Of a DNA stretch of 31,045 bases, positions 1 through 7,035 are shown piece by piece. The position numbers and the translations under genes were made by a program. The notes beneath the pieces are model-generated. The model did no database searches and had not been told where the DNA came from. It was given only the letters and a program-made list of their open reading frames with translations. The DNA comes from a virus, in IMG/VR virus record IMGVR_UViG_3300028767_000072, positions 1-31,045 of that record, one strand, 5' to 3'. The number at the start of each line of letters is the position of its first letter. The stretch's first letter is position 1.

Positions 1-600
1 AGCAAACATTTTCGCTGGTTTAGCAAACGCCCCTATCTTTTCGTGCTTCATTTCAGTTATATCGTCGCCCTTAATAAATTTCTTTGATAAAGTGTCGGTA
101 TTTTCTTCCATAGTGTCTAGTTCGGATTTACTCAATGTGGCTCCTAAACTGTCCCACAGAAAGTAAAACTTCGGCTCTCCCATTTTATATTCTTTGAATA
201 ACGTATCAACATCATCCAATAATTTCTTAACCATCATGAACATCTTTTCCACGTACCGTATCTTCATAACGATAATCTTGCTCGGGTTAATTCCAAGCTG
301 AACTGCGTATTCTTTGCTGTCTCGGTTTTCGCTTGATAATATAACGGCAACCCCAAGCTCAGGATTTTCTTTTAAAAAATGTTTCATACCTGTCAAGCCA
401 AGCGTGGTCTTTCCGGAACGACTCGGTCCGGCAATTTCGATTATGCCTGTGGGGAATCCCATTATCCTTAGATTATAGTCCAGCTCTGAACTACCCGTGT
501 GAGCCCAACTCTTCATCTCCTTAAAACCGTCTTTATCGGACAGCTTAATAACGTCTTCGTTATTGAATCTTTTGATTATATCGTCTGTTATATTAGCCAT
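1..600 (-). CDS. uvsX: UvsX/RecA-like recombinase, C-terminal part outside the window
   Basis: Strand-exchange ATPase that would coat ssDNA and drive recombination-dependent replication and repair. The reading frame is open from the ATG at 598-600 to the window edge, giving 200 residues of the N-terminal and ATPase core. A Walker A motif GPSRSGKT lies at residues 58-65, a catalytic-type Glu at 91 (SSENRD), and a Walker B strand FYFLWDS at 145-151 with Asp150. The spacing fits the RecA/UvsX/RadA fold. The ssDNA-binding-protein gene and a possible mediator lie just upstream, as expected of a T4-style recombination set. A terminator hairpin sits only 11 bases before the start codon, so expression may depend on read-through. 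UvsX and host-type RecA cannot be told apart without the missing C-terminus; UvsX is preferred from phage context. Confidence 0.85.
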   Translation of the reverse strand, partial: MANITDDIIKRFNNEDVIKLSDKDGFKEMKSWAHTGSSELDYNLRIMGFPTGIIEIAGPSRSGKTTLGLTGMKHFLKENPELGVAVILSSENRDSKEYAVQLGINPSKIIVMKIRYVEKMFMMVKKLLDDVDTLFKEYKMGEPKFYFLWDSLGATLSKSELDTMEENTDTLSKKFIKGDDITEMKHEKIGAFAKPAKMFA

Positions 601-610
601 ATATTTTTTA

Positions 611-640
611 TAAAAAAGGGTTGCTATTGCTAACAACCCT
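611..640 (-). terminator. Rho-independent terminator after the ssDNA-binding-protein gene
   Basis: On the minus strand a 7-bp perfect stem (AGGGTTG pairing with CAACCCT, positions 634-640 and 617-623) encloses a 10-base loop. It is followed by a run of Ts corresponding to the As at 612-616. It lies between the stop codon of the ssDNA-binding-protein gene (662) and the start of the recombinase gene (600), so it would end or attenuate transcription between them. Confidence 0.75.
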
Positions 641-661
641 CAATTTTTAGAATGTTACGAA

Positions 662-2041
662 TTATTTGCTTTTTGCTAATTTGTCTTGAATATCTTTCAA
701 AGACATTTTTGCTTTTGGCTTAACTTCTTCTGGTTCTTCAACCTCAGGTTCTGGTTCAACAACTCCCCCCACGGCTTCCCGTATCAAGACACGAATTTCA
801 TCGTCTTCAAAGGATTTTTTTACCCGAACGTCCAAATCGTTTTCGGCAATAAATTCTTTCAATTGTTCTCTGTCCATATCATCGAACTGGTCGCCCGTTT
901 CAGGTGCATTTTCAGCGGCTGTTGTGATTGCCATAGCTTCACGAATCAAGTCACGGATTTCGTCGTCTTCGTATGATTTCTTGACACGAACATCAAGTTC
1001 GTTTTCAGCAATATATTCCTTCAGTTCTTCCCTATCCATGTCATCAAATTCGTCGCCTGCTTTTTTCTTAACAGATTTTTTTACAGGAGCTTCTTCTTCT
1101 TCGTCGTCAACCGCTTTCTTTTTAGCAGTTGGTTTTGAAGTTTCCTTTTCAACCGTTTTCTTTACTGCTTTTTTAGCAGGTTTTGCGTCTTCTTCTGAAT
1201 CGTCAACGGCATCGTATTGAGCGCGAATTTCTTCAAGCTTTTCAATCCAAGCTTCGTTTTCGAACAACCCAATTTCGTTTGTTTCGTCGAAGTTTTGAAG
1301 ACCTTCAACCGCGCGGTCAAACTCACGCATATTGTACTTACCGATTACCTCGTTCAGTGGTTTCAAAGACATAAAAGCTTCAAGCACTTCGTCAGAAAGA
1401 GGATAGGCAATATTCTTTTTAGGGAATGATGTTTCGTAATACTGTTCGCCCTTTTTGCGGTTAGGGTTTTTCATATACTTCACCAAGATTGGTAGACCTT
1501 CGTCTGGGTCGGTGAATGGGTCAATTTCGATGGCGTCATCGTCTTCTTCAGAAAAGGCAAGTTTGTTCATGGCGTCACGAACCATTTTCTTAAATTCCCA
1601 CAACATAGGGTGCAGTTCTTCATCGGATACAACTTTAGAGGCATAAGCCATCCAACTGTAAGAAGGTTTCAAAGAATCTTTATCTCCAGTCAACGCTTCC
1701 AATTTGTCGCTGTCTTTAGCGCAAAATTTAGTAGCCATTTTGGAATACTCTTCAACAACATCCATTTTAGTACCGCCGTGAACTCTTGAGTCGTTAACCG
1801 TACCGCGTCCCATGTCTCCGTCTTTTTTGGCGAAGCTTAACCAATAACATTTTTTAGCAACATAAAAATCTTCCATTCCAGGATGTGGCGGGAACATTCT
1901 TATCTTAGTTGTTTTACCGTCTTCAAGAGTCAAGTACTCATTATTGCTTGCGCCAATAAGAGTGTTATCATCTTCGACATGTTTTTTCAACTGTTTAATC
2001 GGTGTAGCTTTAAATTGGCTACGAAAACTTTTTTCTGTCAT
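662..2041 (-). CDS. gp32-like single-stranded DNA-binding protein with duplicated C-terminal module
   Basis: Probably the phage ssDNA-binding protein that protects template strands and loads recombination and replication proteins. The call rests on its place between the recombinase and the putative mediator, and on its build: a basic N-terminus rich in Lys (residues 1-21), an OB-like core (about 30-275) with a Cys/His-containing stretch (Cys65, His89, Cys107), and a long charged tail. The tail has an Ala/Lys/Glu linker (283-328) and two near-identical 41-residue modules (330-370 and 384-424, 34 of 41 positions identical), then an acidic segment and a last Lys-rich helix. The modules look like small helical SAP/HeH-type units; that is an inference. 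At 459 residues it is much longer than T4 gp32 (about 300). The start codon at 2039-2041 follows an 18-bp palindrome that may control translation. I recognise the family by context and general pattern, not by a decisive motif. Confidence 0.65.
   Translation of the reverse strand: MTEKSFRSQFKATPIKQLKKHVEDDNTLIGASNNEYLTLEDGKTTKIRMFPPHPGMEDFYVAKKCYWLSFAKKDGDMGRGTVNDSRVHGGTKMDVVEEYSKMATKFCAKDSDKLEALTGDKDSLKPSYSWMAYASKVVSDEELHPMLWEFKKMVRDAMNKLAFSEEDDDAIEIDPFTDPDEGLPILVKYMKNPNRKKGEQYYETSFPKKNIAYPLSDEVLEAFMSLKPLNEVIGKYNMREFDRAVEGLQNFDETNEIGLFENEAWIEKLEEIRAQYDAVDDSEEDAKPAKKAVKKTVEKETSKPTAKKKAVDDEEEEAPVKKSVKKKAGDEFDDMDREELKEYIAENELDVRVKKSYEDDEIRDLIREAMAITTAAENAPETGDQFDDMDREQLKEFIAENDLDVRVKKSFEDDEIRVLIREAVGGVVEPEPEVEEPEEVKPKAKMSLKDIQDKLAKSK
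770..892 (-). repeat. Copy 2 of a 41-residue module in the ssDNA-binding protein
   Basis: Encodes residues 384-424, which match residues 330-370 (932-1054) at 34 of 41 positions. The shared core is DDMDRE-LKE-IAEN, then LDVRVKKS, then EDDEIR-LIREA. The DNA copies differ at many third codon positions, so the duplication is old or has been held under protein-level selection. Confidence 0.85.
932..1054 (-). repeat. Copy 1 of a 41-residue module in the ssDNA-binding protein
   Basis: Encodes residues 330-370, the partner of the copy at 770-892. It directly follows an Ala/Lys/Glu-rich linker, so the two modules hang on a flexible tether outside the DNA-binding core. Confidence 0.85.
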
Positions 2042-2048
2042 TTTACTT

Positions 2049-2066
2049 AAATTAATCGATTAATTT
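2049..2066. promoter_or_regulatory. 18-bp perfect palindrome before the ssDNA-binding-protein start
   Basis: The sequence AAATTAATCGATTAATTT is its own reverse complement. It ends 8 bases before the ATG at 2041 and covers the stop codon of the upstream gene. In the mRNA it could form an AU-rich hairpin at the ribosome entry site, or serve as a protein-binding dyad. T4 gp32 is known to repress its own translation through an AU-rich structured leader; applying that here is inference, and AT-rich DNA gives such palindromes by chance more often. Confidence 0.4.
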
Positions 2067-2570
2067 TCTTGTTTTTTTGATTACTATATTATTAACTTTG
2101 CCCTGAATCATATCATCAGTAATGTCCCCCGTTTGCATGCTCATCGACAATTTATCGAGCTTGCCTGATTTGTCCTTAGAACTCCAAAATACGCTCTGAA
2201 TGTAGTCTCGATTTTTTTGAGTTTCAATAAAAGATTTCTTCATCGCTTGAAACCCCTTATCTAACATGATTGCCGAATTGAGCTCGTCAACCGTTGCCGC
2301 CTTGCCTCCTTTTTGATTAGTTATCTCAATTCTGAGACGTTCCTTCACTTTAGCCTCAAATATGTCCACATTCAATTTCTTTTCAGAAACTTGCGCTTCC
2401 ATGTCGGCTAACATTTTCCCAAATCTGTTAACGATAACGGGGAATGTTATTATTTCGCCAATCAAGTTTGAGTAGTCAATTTTCAACAAAGAGTCAATAT
2501 CAACTTCTTCATCAAACTCATCAAAAATCATTTTGTAGGTAGACTCGCCTACCGTTATCGACTTAACCAT
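2052..2570 (-). CDS. Unknown protein, candidate UvsY-like recombination mediator
   Basis: A 172-residue soluble protein without a motif I can name. It has an acidic N-terminus (about 15-26), a predicted helical middle with many charged residues (55-125), a WSSKDKSGKL segment near residue 130, and a basic C-terminal end. A UvsY-type mediator, which helps UvsX displace the ssDNA-binding protein, is suggested only by its place beside the ssDNA-binding protein and recombinase genes and by its similar size and helical, charged character. Its start overlaps the end of the DUF1599 gene by 8 bases, so the two are likely translated together. A general replication accessory protein is an equally possible reading. 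Confidence 0.4.
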   Translation of the reverse strand: MVKSITVGESTYKMIFDEFDEEVDIDSLLKIDYSNLIGEIITFPVIVNRFGKMLADMEAQVSEKKLNVDIFEAKVKERLRIEITNQKGGKAATVDELNSAIMLDKGFQAMKKSFIETQKNRDYIQSVFWSSKDKSGKLDKLSMSMQTGDITDDMIQGKVNNIVIKKTRKLID

Positions 2571-2856
2571 TTTGGTCAGATTTTAGAATATGTAAACCGA
2601 TTACTGCGTAACCTACAATATCTTTCAGAGTATCTTCCAAACTTTCAAAATTTGGTTGCACACCTTTCATTTGTTTTTCAACTAAACTCCTGTACCTTCT
2701 GGCTTTGTCCCAGATGTGTACCATGTTCCCGTTTGTTCCTAAATCAAAAGACGCCCCGCCGTAATCTAAATTCTTTTTTACAAGTATTTCTGTAACCGCG
2801 GAAAGTATTTCTTCAATAGTTTCCTTTGTCATTTTCCCTTGTTCTTCTTTGCTCAT
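2563..2856 (-). CDS. DUF1599 (nucleotide-modification-associated, MazG-like) protein
   Basis: A 97-residue protein that matches the DUF1599 pattern: K-x-LDYGGASFDLG at residues 28-40, WDKARR at 49-54, and ESLEDTLKDIVGYA at 71-84. These Asp, Glu and Lys positions recall the metal-binding helices of all-alpha MazG-type nucleotide pyrophosphatases. The family is often found in phages near nucleotide-modifying enzymes, and here it shares an operon with an HD nucleotidase, a family C polymerase and a thymidylate synthase homologue. A role in cleaning or remodelling the dNTP pool is inferred. Translation could also start at the second Met (residue 9), which precedes the conserved part. Confidence 0.7.
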   Translation of the reverse strand: MSKEEQGKMTKETIEEILSAVTEILVKKNLDYGGASFDLGTNGNMVHIWDKARRYRSLVEKQMKGVQPNFESLEDTLKDIVGYAVIGLHILKSDQNG

Positions 2857-2874
2857 TTCTTATAACTTTTATGT

Positions 2875-3513
2875 TTAAAATTCCATTATTTTTTCAAAGT
2901 TTAACGCACTTGCCGGAAACTTTTCCAACAACACTTCAACCAATTCAGCTTTAGCTTCAAATTGGCGTCCGTCAATGTAGTCTATCCTATTTTTGAAGTC
3001 TTGATTACCCAACGCTATTTCCCTAATTACATAAAATTCAACAGCTAACCAATCGCACCATTTAACAAACTTTTTCACAGCATATACCGGATTTTGTATG
3101 TAATCTTTCAACATTTTAGAAGCCGAAGTTATTTCCGGAAATTCTGATATATCGCCAGTGTGTTTTTGCTCAGTAAAATGTTTATCTGCTAAATGCCCTG
3201 ATAACCTATCCAATTCAGACCTCAATGCATTGCCATTGAAATCGTTATACTTAGTTTCGTGGGATATATCTCGGCGCAATAAACATTCATCCCAATCATG
3301 TAAAGCGGATTGTCGAATAACATCCAATTTGTACTTTAATACTTCAACATTGTCGGAATTTCCGAATATGTCTTCTAACGCTATTGTAGCGAACACTAAA
3401 ACTTTGTAAGAATGCTGAGTTACGCTCTCGTGCTTGATTACGTCAACTTCTTGCCATTGGATTATATTATCCAATCTCTTTAAATAATCTCCTTCAAAAA
3501 TTTTCTTTAGCAT
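2875..3513 (-). CDS. HD-domain phosphohydrolase, YfbR-like 5'-deoxynucleotidase
   Basis: Likely a metal-dependent nucleotidase acting on deoxynucleoside monophosphates. HD-fold residues are visible in order: His34 in ESVTQHSY, the His72-Asp73 doublet in ALHDWDE with Glu76 close by, and Asp154 in KWCDWLA as the distal ligand. The early R-x-NIIQW pattern (residues 13-20) and the RRDISHETK segment (80-88) fit the YfbR/HD_3 group. Length (212) is near that of E. coli YfbR (199). It lies 3 bases after the polymerase stop codon, so it is probably in the same transcript. Such an enzyme could recycle host nucleotides or remove dNMPs unwanted in phage DNA; the substrate cannot be read from sequence alone. 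Confidence 0.75.
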   Translation of the reverse strand: MLKKIFEGDYLKRLDNIIQWQEVDVIKHESVTQHSYKVLVFATIALEDIFGNSDNVEVLKYKLDVIRQSALHDWDECLLRRDISHETKYNDFNGNALRSELDRLSGHLADKHFTEQKHTGDISEFPEITSASKMLKDYIQNPVYAVKKFVKWCDWLAVEFYVIREIALGNQDFKNRIDYIDGRQFEAKAELVEVLLEKFPASALNFEKIMEF

Positions 3514-3516
3514 GAT

Positions 3517-6500
3517 TTATGATATTATATATATTTTTGTTTTATCCCAAGAAAATAACCCCTTTTGACCACGGTAAGTATCCATCTTAACCCTTCCGTT
3601 AACTACTATAACCTTGCCGTTCAGATCGGTGACTTCTTCTGTCATGTCAGCCCATGTATCTGGCCATACGGTGACTCCTATCATAGCGTTGTTGCTTTCT
3701 AGATTTATTGAAAGCATATTACCATTCTTAGTTTTACGTTCGTTAACCGCTATAACCTTGCCTGCTACGGCAACTTCGCTGCCCTCCTTCGCTTTATTGA
3801 ATTCATCTCCCGCTACGTACAACCCCGCTATCCTTTTGCTCGGTATGGAGTCTTTAATCATTGTTTCGTAATCCACATCACCGAACCCCGTAAGACGTTT
3901 CTGTTCGAACACCCAAAATGTATTTTTATCAGCTTCGGGGGAATTATAAATATCAGGCAGCGGCACTCTTTTGAGATTGAAATACCACACTAACAATATT
4001 TTTCTTTGTAATGGTGCTTTGAAATCTTCAATCAAGTCAAATGCTCCTGCAAGTATCAAATTTGTTATAACCCCCTTGTTCACCTTGCTAGGAACTCTGC
4101 TGACGAACTCTTCCAAATCAAAGAATTTGCCGCCTTTGGCGCGTGTCTCCATTATATTAGATACGGCTACATCGCCAACGCCTTTTATTTTTGTAAGGCT
4201 GAAGAATATACGCCTATTTTTATGGTCGCACGTAAAGTTTTGATCTGAAAAGTTTACATCAGGCGGACGCACTTCAATTTCTTCACCAATCTTTTTTATC
4301 TCCGCTAATCTGAAAGGTATGTCTACCTCGCTTGCGTGTTGCAAAGAAGTAGTCCAAAACTCCAACGAATAATTTACCTTGAACCATTGGCTCCAATATG
4401 ACATTATTGAGTATGCGGCTGCGTGGGAGCGATTAAATCCATATCCAGAGAACTTGTCAAGTTTGTCCCAAATCTCATTTGCTTCTTTTTCTGAACAACC
4501 TCTAGAAACAGCACCACTTATGAATTTTTCAGACATAGCCGCCATAGCTTTTTTGTCTTTTTTCTTCATAACGGTTCTTAATACGTCAGCTTCTACCAAT
4601 GACAGCCCACCAAGAACGTGAACCGCTTTCATAATTTGTTCCTGATATATGTACAACCCCGAAGTGCTTTCGGTCACTTCTTGTAACCCAAAATCATAAT
4701 GAGGTTTCTTCTTCCCGTTCTTTATATCGGAGTAATCTTGGTGAGCATTACTTTCCATAGGACCAGGACGGAATACGGCTGTCATGGCTATTAAATGTTC
4801 TAGATTGTCAGGTTTCACGCTCCGGCAATAACTCATCAACCCCGTTGTACCGAACTGAAATACGTCCTCATTCCAACCGCGCTTGAACATTTTGAATACA
4901 TTTTCGTCGTCAAAAGGTATTTCGTTTGTGTCAATGTCAACCCCGTAATTTGCCTTGATTAACTTTATTATCTTTTGGAACTTATCAAGCTGAGTGAGTC
5001 CCAAAATGTCTTCTTTTAAGAATCCTGACTTGTCCATGTATTTACCTTCCCATTCTGAAACCAACAAACCGTCAATTTTCTTAACAGGCAACCATTCAAA
5101 TAAATCTATGTCTTTGCCCTCCAAATTTTGCTTAGGTACAATTACGACCGCCGAAGGGTGAACTGACGCAGCTCGGCACTGAAACACCGCAAATTTGATA
5201 GTATGAACCAACTCCGGATATGTTTGTATGAACTTGAATAACCGTTTTGATTTTGTGGCATATTCTATAAGGTCTCCCCAAGACTCTTGTTGCCAATCGT
5301 CAATGTCTTTAGTCAAAGCATTTGTGTCATCAAAAGACAACCCCTTAATTTTTCCAAAGTCTTTTATACAAGTCTTTAATTTCATTCGGGTATATGTACC
5401 GATAACGCAAGTATATGAATGACCATATTTTTCTTTGATATAGTTTTTTACGCTATCTCTAAATTCTGTTGGGAAATCTACGTCGATATCTGGCATACTA
5501 TCAGCACTCTTTGCGCGCTCCCCAGATACACGAGTTTCATTTAAAAAACGTTCAAACAATAAATCATATTTTATTGGGTCTACATCTGTTATTCTTAGTA
5601 GATAAGCTACCAAAGAACCGCATACCGAACCACGCCCCGAACCTACCATTATATCATTTTCTCTACACCAACGGCAAATATCCCAGTGAATCATAAAATA
5701 ATCGCAAAGACCGTTCGGAACAATGACATTACATTCAGTTTCTAGACGCTCCAAATAAAGATCCATATCTGCTTTACTTAAATGAGATAAGCGTGTTTCA
5801 ATCCCAACTTGTAGTTGTTCAAAGAAAGACGATTTAACGTCATCAACCTCAAACAACGGAAGTTTCCTTTCGCTGGTGTTTATCTTCATATTCGCTTGTT
5901 CAGAAAGCTCAACTGAATTTTCAATACCTAAAAGTACTACCTCTACCAGTGCTTCCACATCTTCTAACCATTCAGAATATGACTCAACCGTATCTTGAAA
6001 ACTTTTGTAAAACTGTGATTCACTTTCGGCGTCTGCCCTGCCGTCAATTTTGTTCAATAACGATTTCAAGCTACCGTTTTCCTTGTCCAAATAGTAACTA
6101 TCATTTATCAATATTGGGTTCAGATATTTTCTGTATTGGCAAATATATTTATCTATGTTCGATAAATGTTTTTTGAATAATGTGGTTGAAGAATATTCGA
6201 CAGTATCTATTTGGTAATATACTTCGTCGAAATACTTTTTGTATTTATTGATTAATTTAATGCAGTGAGTCCTGTCATCTTTAAAGTAGTTGAATTCACT
6301 TTCTTTAGGTATTACCAAGCATAATCCAGCGCCGTACTCATAAAGTAACTCTTCAGGGATAAAGCCCGAAAAATCCACGTTTACAGCCTTATTTATCAGA
6401 AGTAGATTTTTCCAACCTTCATAATTTAAAACAAAGAATTTCAATTCAAATGTTTCTTGTATTTCCACTGACTCGTCGTAGCCTTTTGCTACCGTAATGG

Positions 6501-7035
6501 TTTCGCCCAATATACATTTTATTTTATTCTTGTCACAAGCGGTTTGAAACGCCAGCGCTCCCGCCAGAGTATTTTTGTCGCATATCCCTAAATACTTATG
6601 CCCTAAAAATTTTGCTTTATCTGACCATAATTGGCATATCCCGCTACCGTTCAAAATCTCGTATTCTGAATGAACCCCTAAATGTGCGAACTCCATTACT
6701 AATGGTTCGCTTGTAGCACCCTTGTACTTGAAATCGTTGAACTCGGGTTTGAATATTAGCTCATTGTATTTGTTTTTGCCCTTTATTAGTCCGGAGCAAT
6801 AAAACCTACCGCCGAACTCGAACAATATAAAGTCGGCTTCTTTATTGTCTAATAAATTGTATTCATCATCTGACAAAATGAAACTAAAATCATCGTCTAT
6901 TATTTTACCGTCAAATGGCTTTAAATACAAATACTTCCCAACTCCTTCAACAATAATAATGTCGGAACCATTGTTATCTGATTCCGACACCATTAACTTG
7001 TTTTCTTTAACCCAATTCAGTAAGTTTTCAGTCAT
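3517..7035 (-). CDS. dnaE: DNA polymerase III alpha subunit (family C, DnaE-type)
   Basis: The replicative polymerase of the phage. A PHP domain starts near residue 112 (FAHLGVHSEYEILNGSG). Position 120 is Gly where metal-binding PHP domains often have His, so like E. coli DnaE this PHP domain may be inactive as a nuclease. The palm holds GSGRGSVCGS (466-474) and PDIDVDF (515-521), with catalytic Asp516 and Asp518; the third Asp is likely 676 in KEDILGL. Further on are FRPGPMESN, YQEQIM and GYGFNRSHAAAYS blocks, then helix-hairpin-helix-type DNA binding and a C-terminal OB domain (GSEVAVAGKVIAV onward). At 1172 residues it matches cellular DnaE (about 1160); an extra segment of about 110 residues precedes PHP. 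No intein or frameshift is seen. Its ATG overlaps the stop of the thymidylate synthase gene as TAATG. Confidence 0.95.
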   Translation of the reverse strand: MTENLLNWVKENKLMVSESDNNGSDIIIVEGVGKYLYLKPFDGKIIDDDFSFILSDDEYNLLDNKEADFILFEFGGRFYCSGLIKGKNKYNELIFKPEFNDFKYKGATSEPLVMEFAHLGVHSEYEILNGSGICQLWSDKAKFLGHKYLGICDKNTLAGALAFQTACDKNKIKCILGETITVAKGYDESVEIQETFELKFFVLNYEGWKNLLLINKAVNVDFSGFIPEELLYEYGAGLCLVIPKESEFNYFKDDRTHCIKLINKYKKYFDEVYYQIDTVEYSSTTLFKKHLSNIDKYICQYRKYLNPILINDSYYLDKENGSLKSLLNKIDGRADAESESQFYKSFQDTVESYSEWLEDVEALVEVVLLGIENSVELSEQANMKINTSERKLPLFEVDDVKSSFFEQLQVGIETRLSHLSKADMDLYLERLETECNVIVPNGLCDYFMIHWDICRWCRENDIMVGSGRGSVCGSLVAYLLRITDVDPIKYDLLFERFLNETRVSGERAKSADSMPDIDVDFPTEFRDSVKNYIKEKYGHSYTCVIGTYTRMKLKTCIKDFGKIKGLSFDDTNALTKDIDDWQQESWGDLIEYATKSKRLFKFIQTYPELVHTIKFAVFQCRAASVHPSAVVIVPKQNLEGKDIDLFEWLPVKKIDGLLVSEWEGKYMDKSGFLKEDILGLTQLDKFQKIIKLIKANYGVDIDTNEIPFDDENVFKMFKRGWNEDVFQFGTTGLMSYCRSVKPDNLEHLIAMTAVFRPGPMESNAHQDYSDIKNGKKKPHYDFGLQEVTESTSGLYIYQEQIMKAVHVLGGLSLVEADVLRTVMKKKDKKAMAAMSEKFISGAVSRGCSEKEANEIWDKLDKFSGYGFNRSHAAAYSIMSYWSQWFKVNYSLEFWTTSLQHASEVDIPFRLAEIKKIGEEIEVRPPDVNFSDQNFTCDHKNRRIFFSLTKIKGVGDVAVSNIMETRAKGGKFFDLEEFVSRVPSKVNKGVITNLILAGAFDLIEDFKAPLQRKILLVWYFNLKRVPLPDIYNSPEADKNTFWVFEQKRLTGFGDVDYETMIKDSIPSKRIAGLYVAGDEFNKAKEGSEVAVAGKVIAVNERKTKNGNMLSINLESNNAMIGVTVWPDTWADMTEEVTDLNGKVIVVNGRVKMDTYRGQKGLFSWDKTKIYIIS

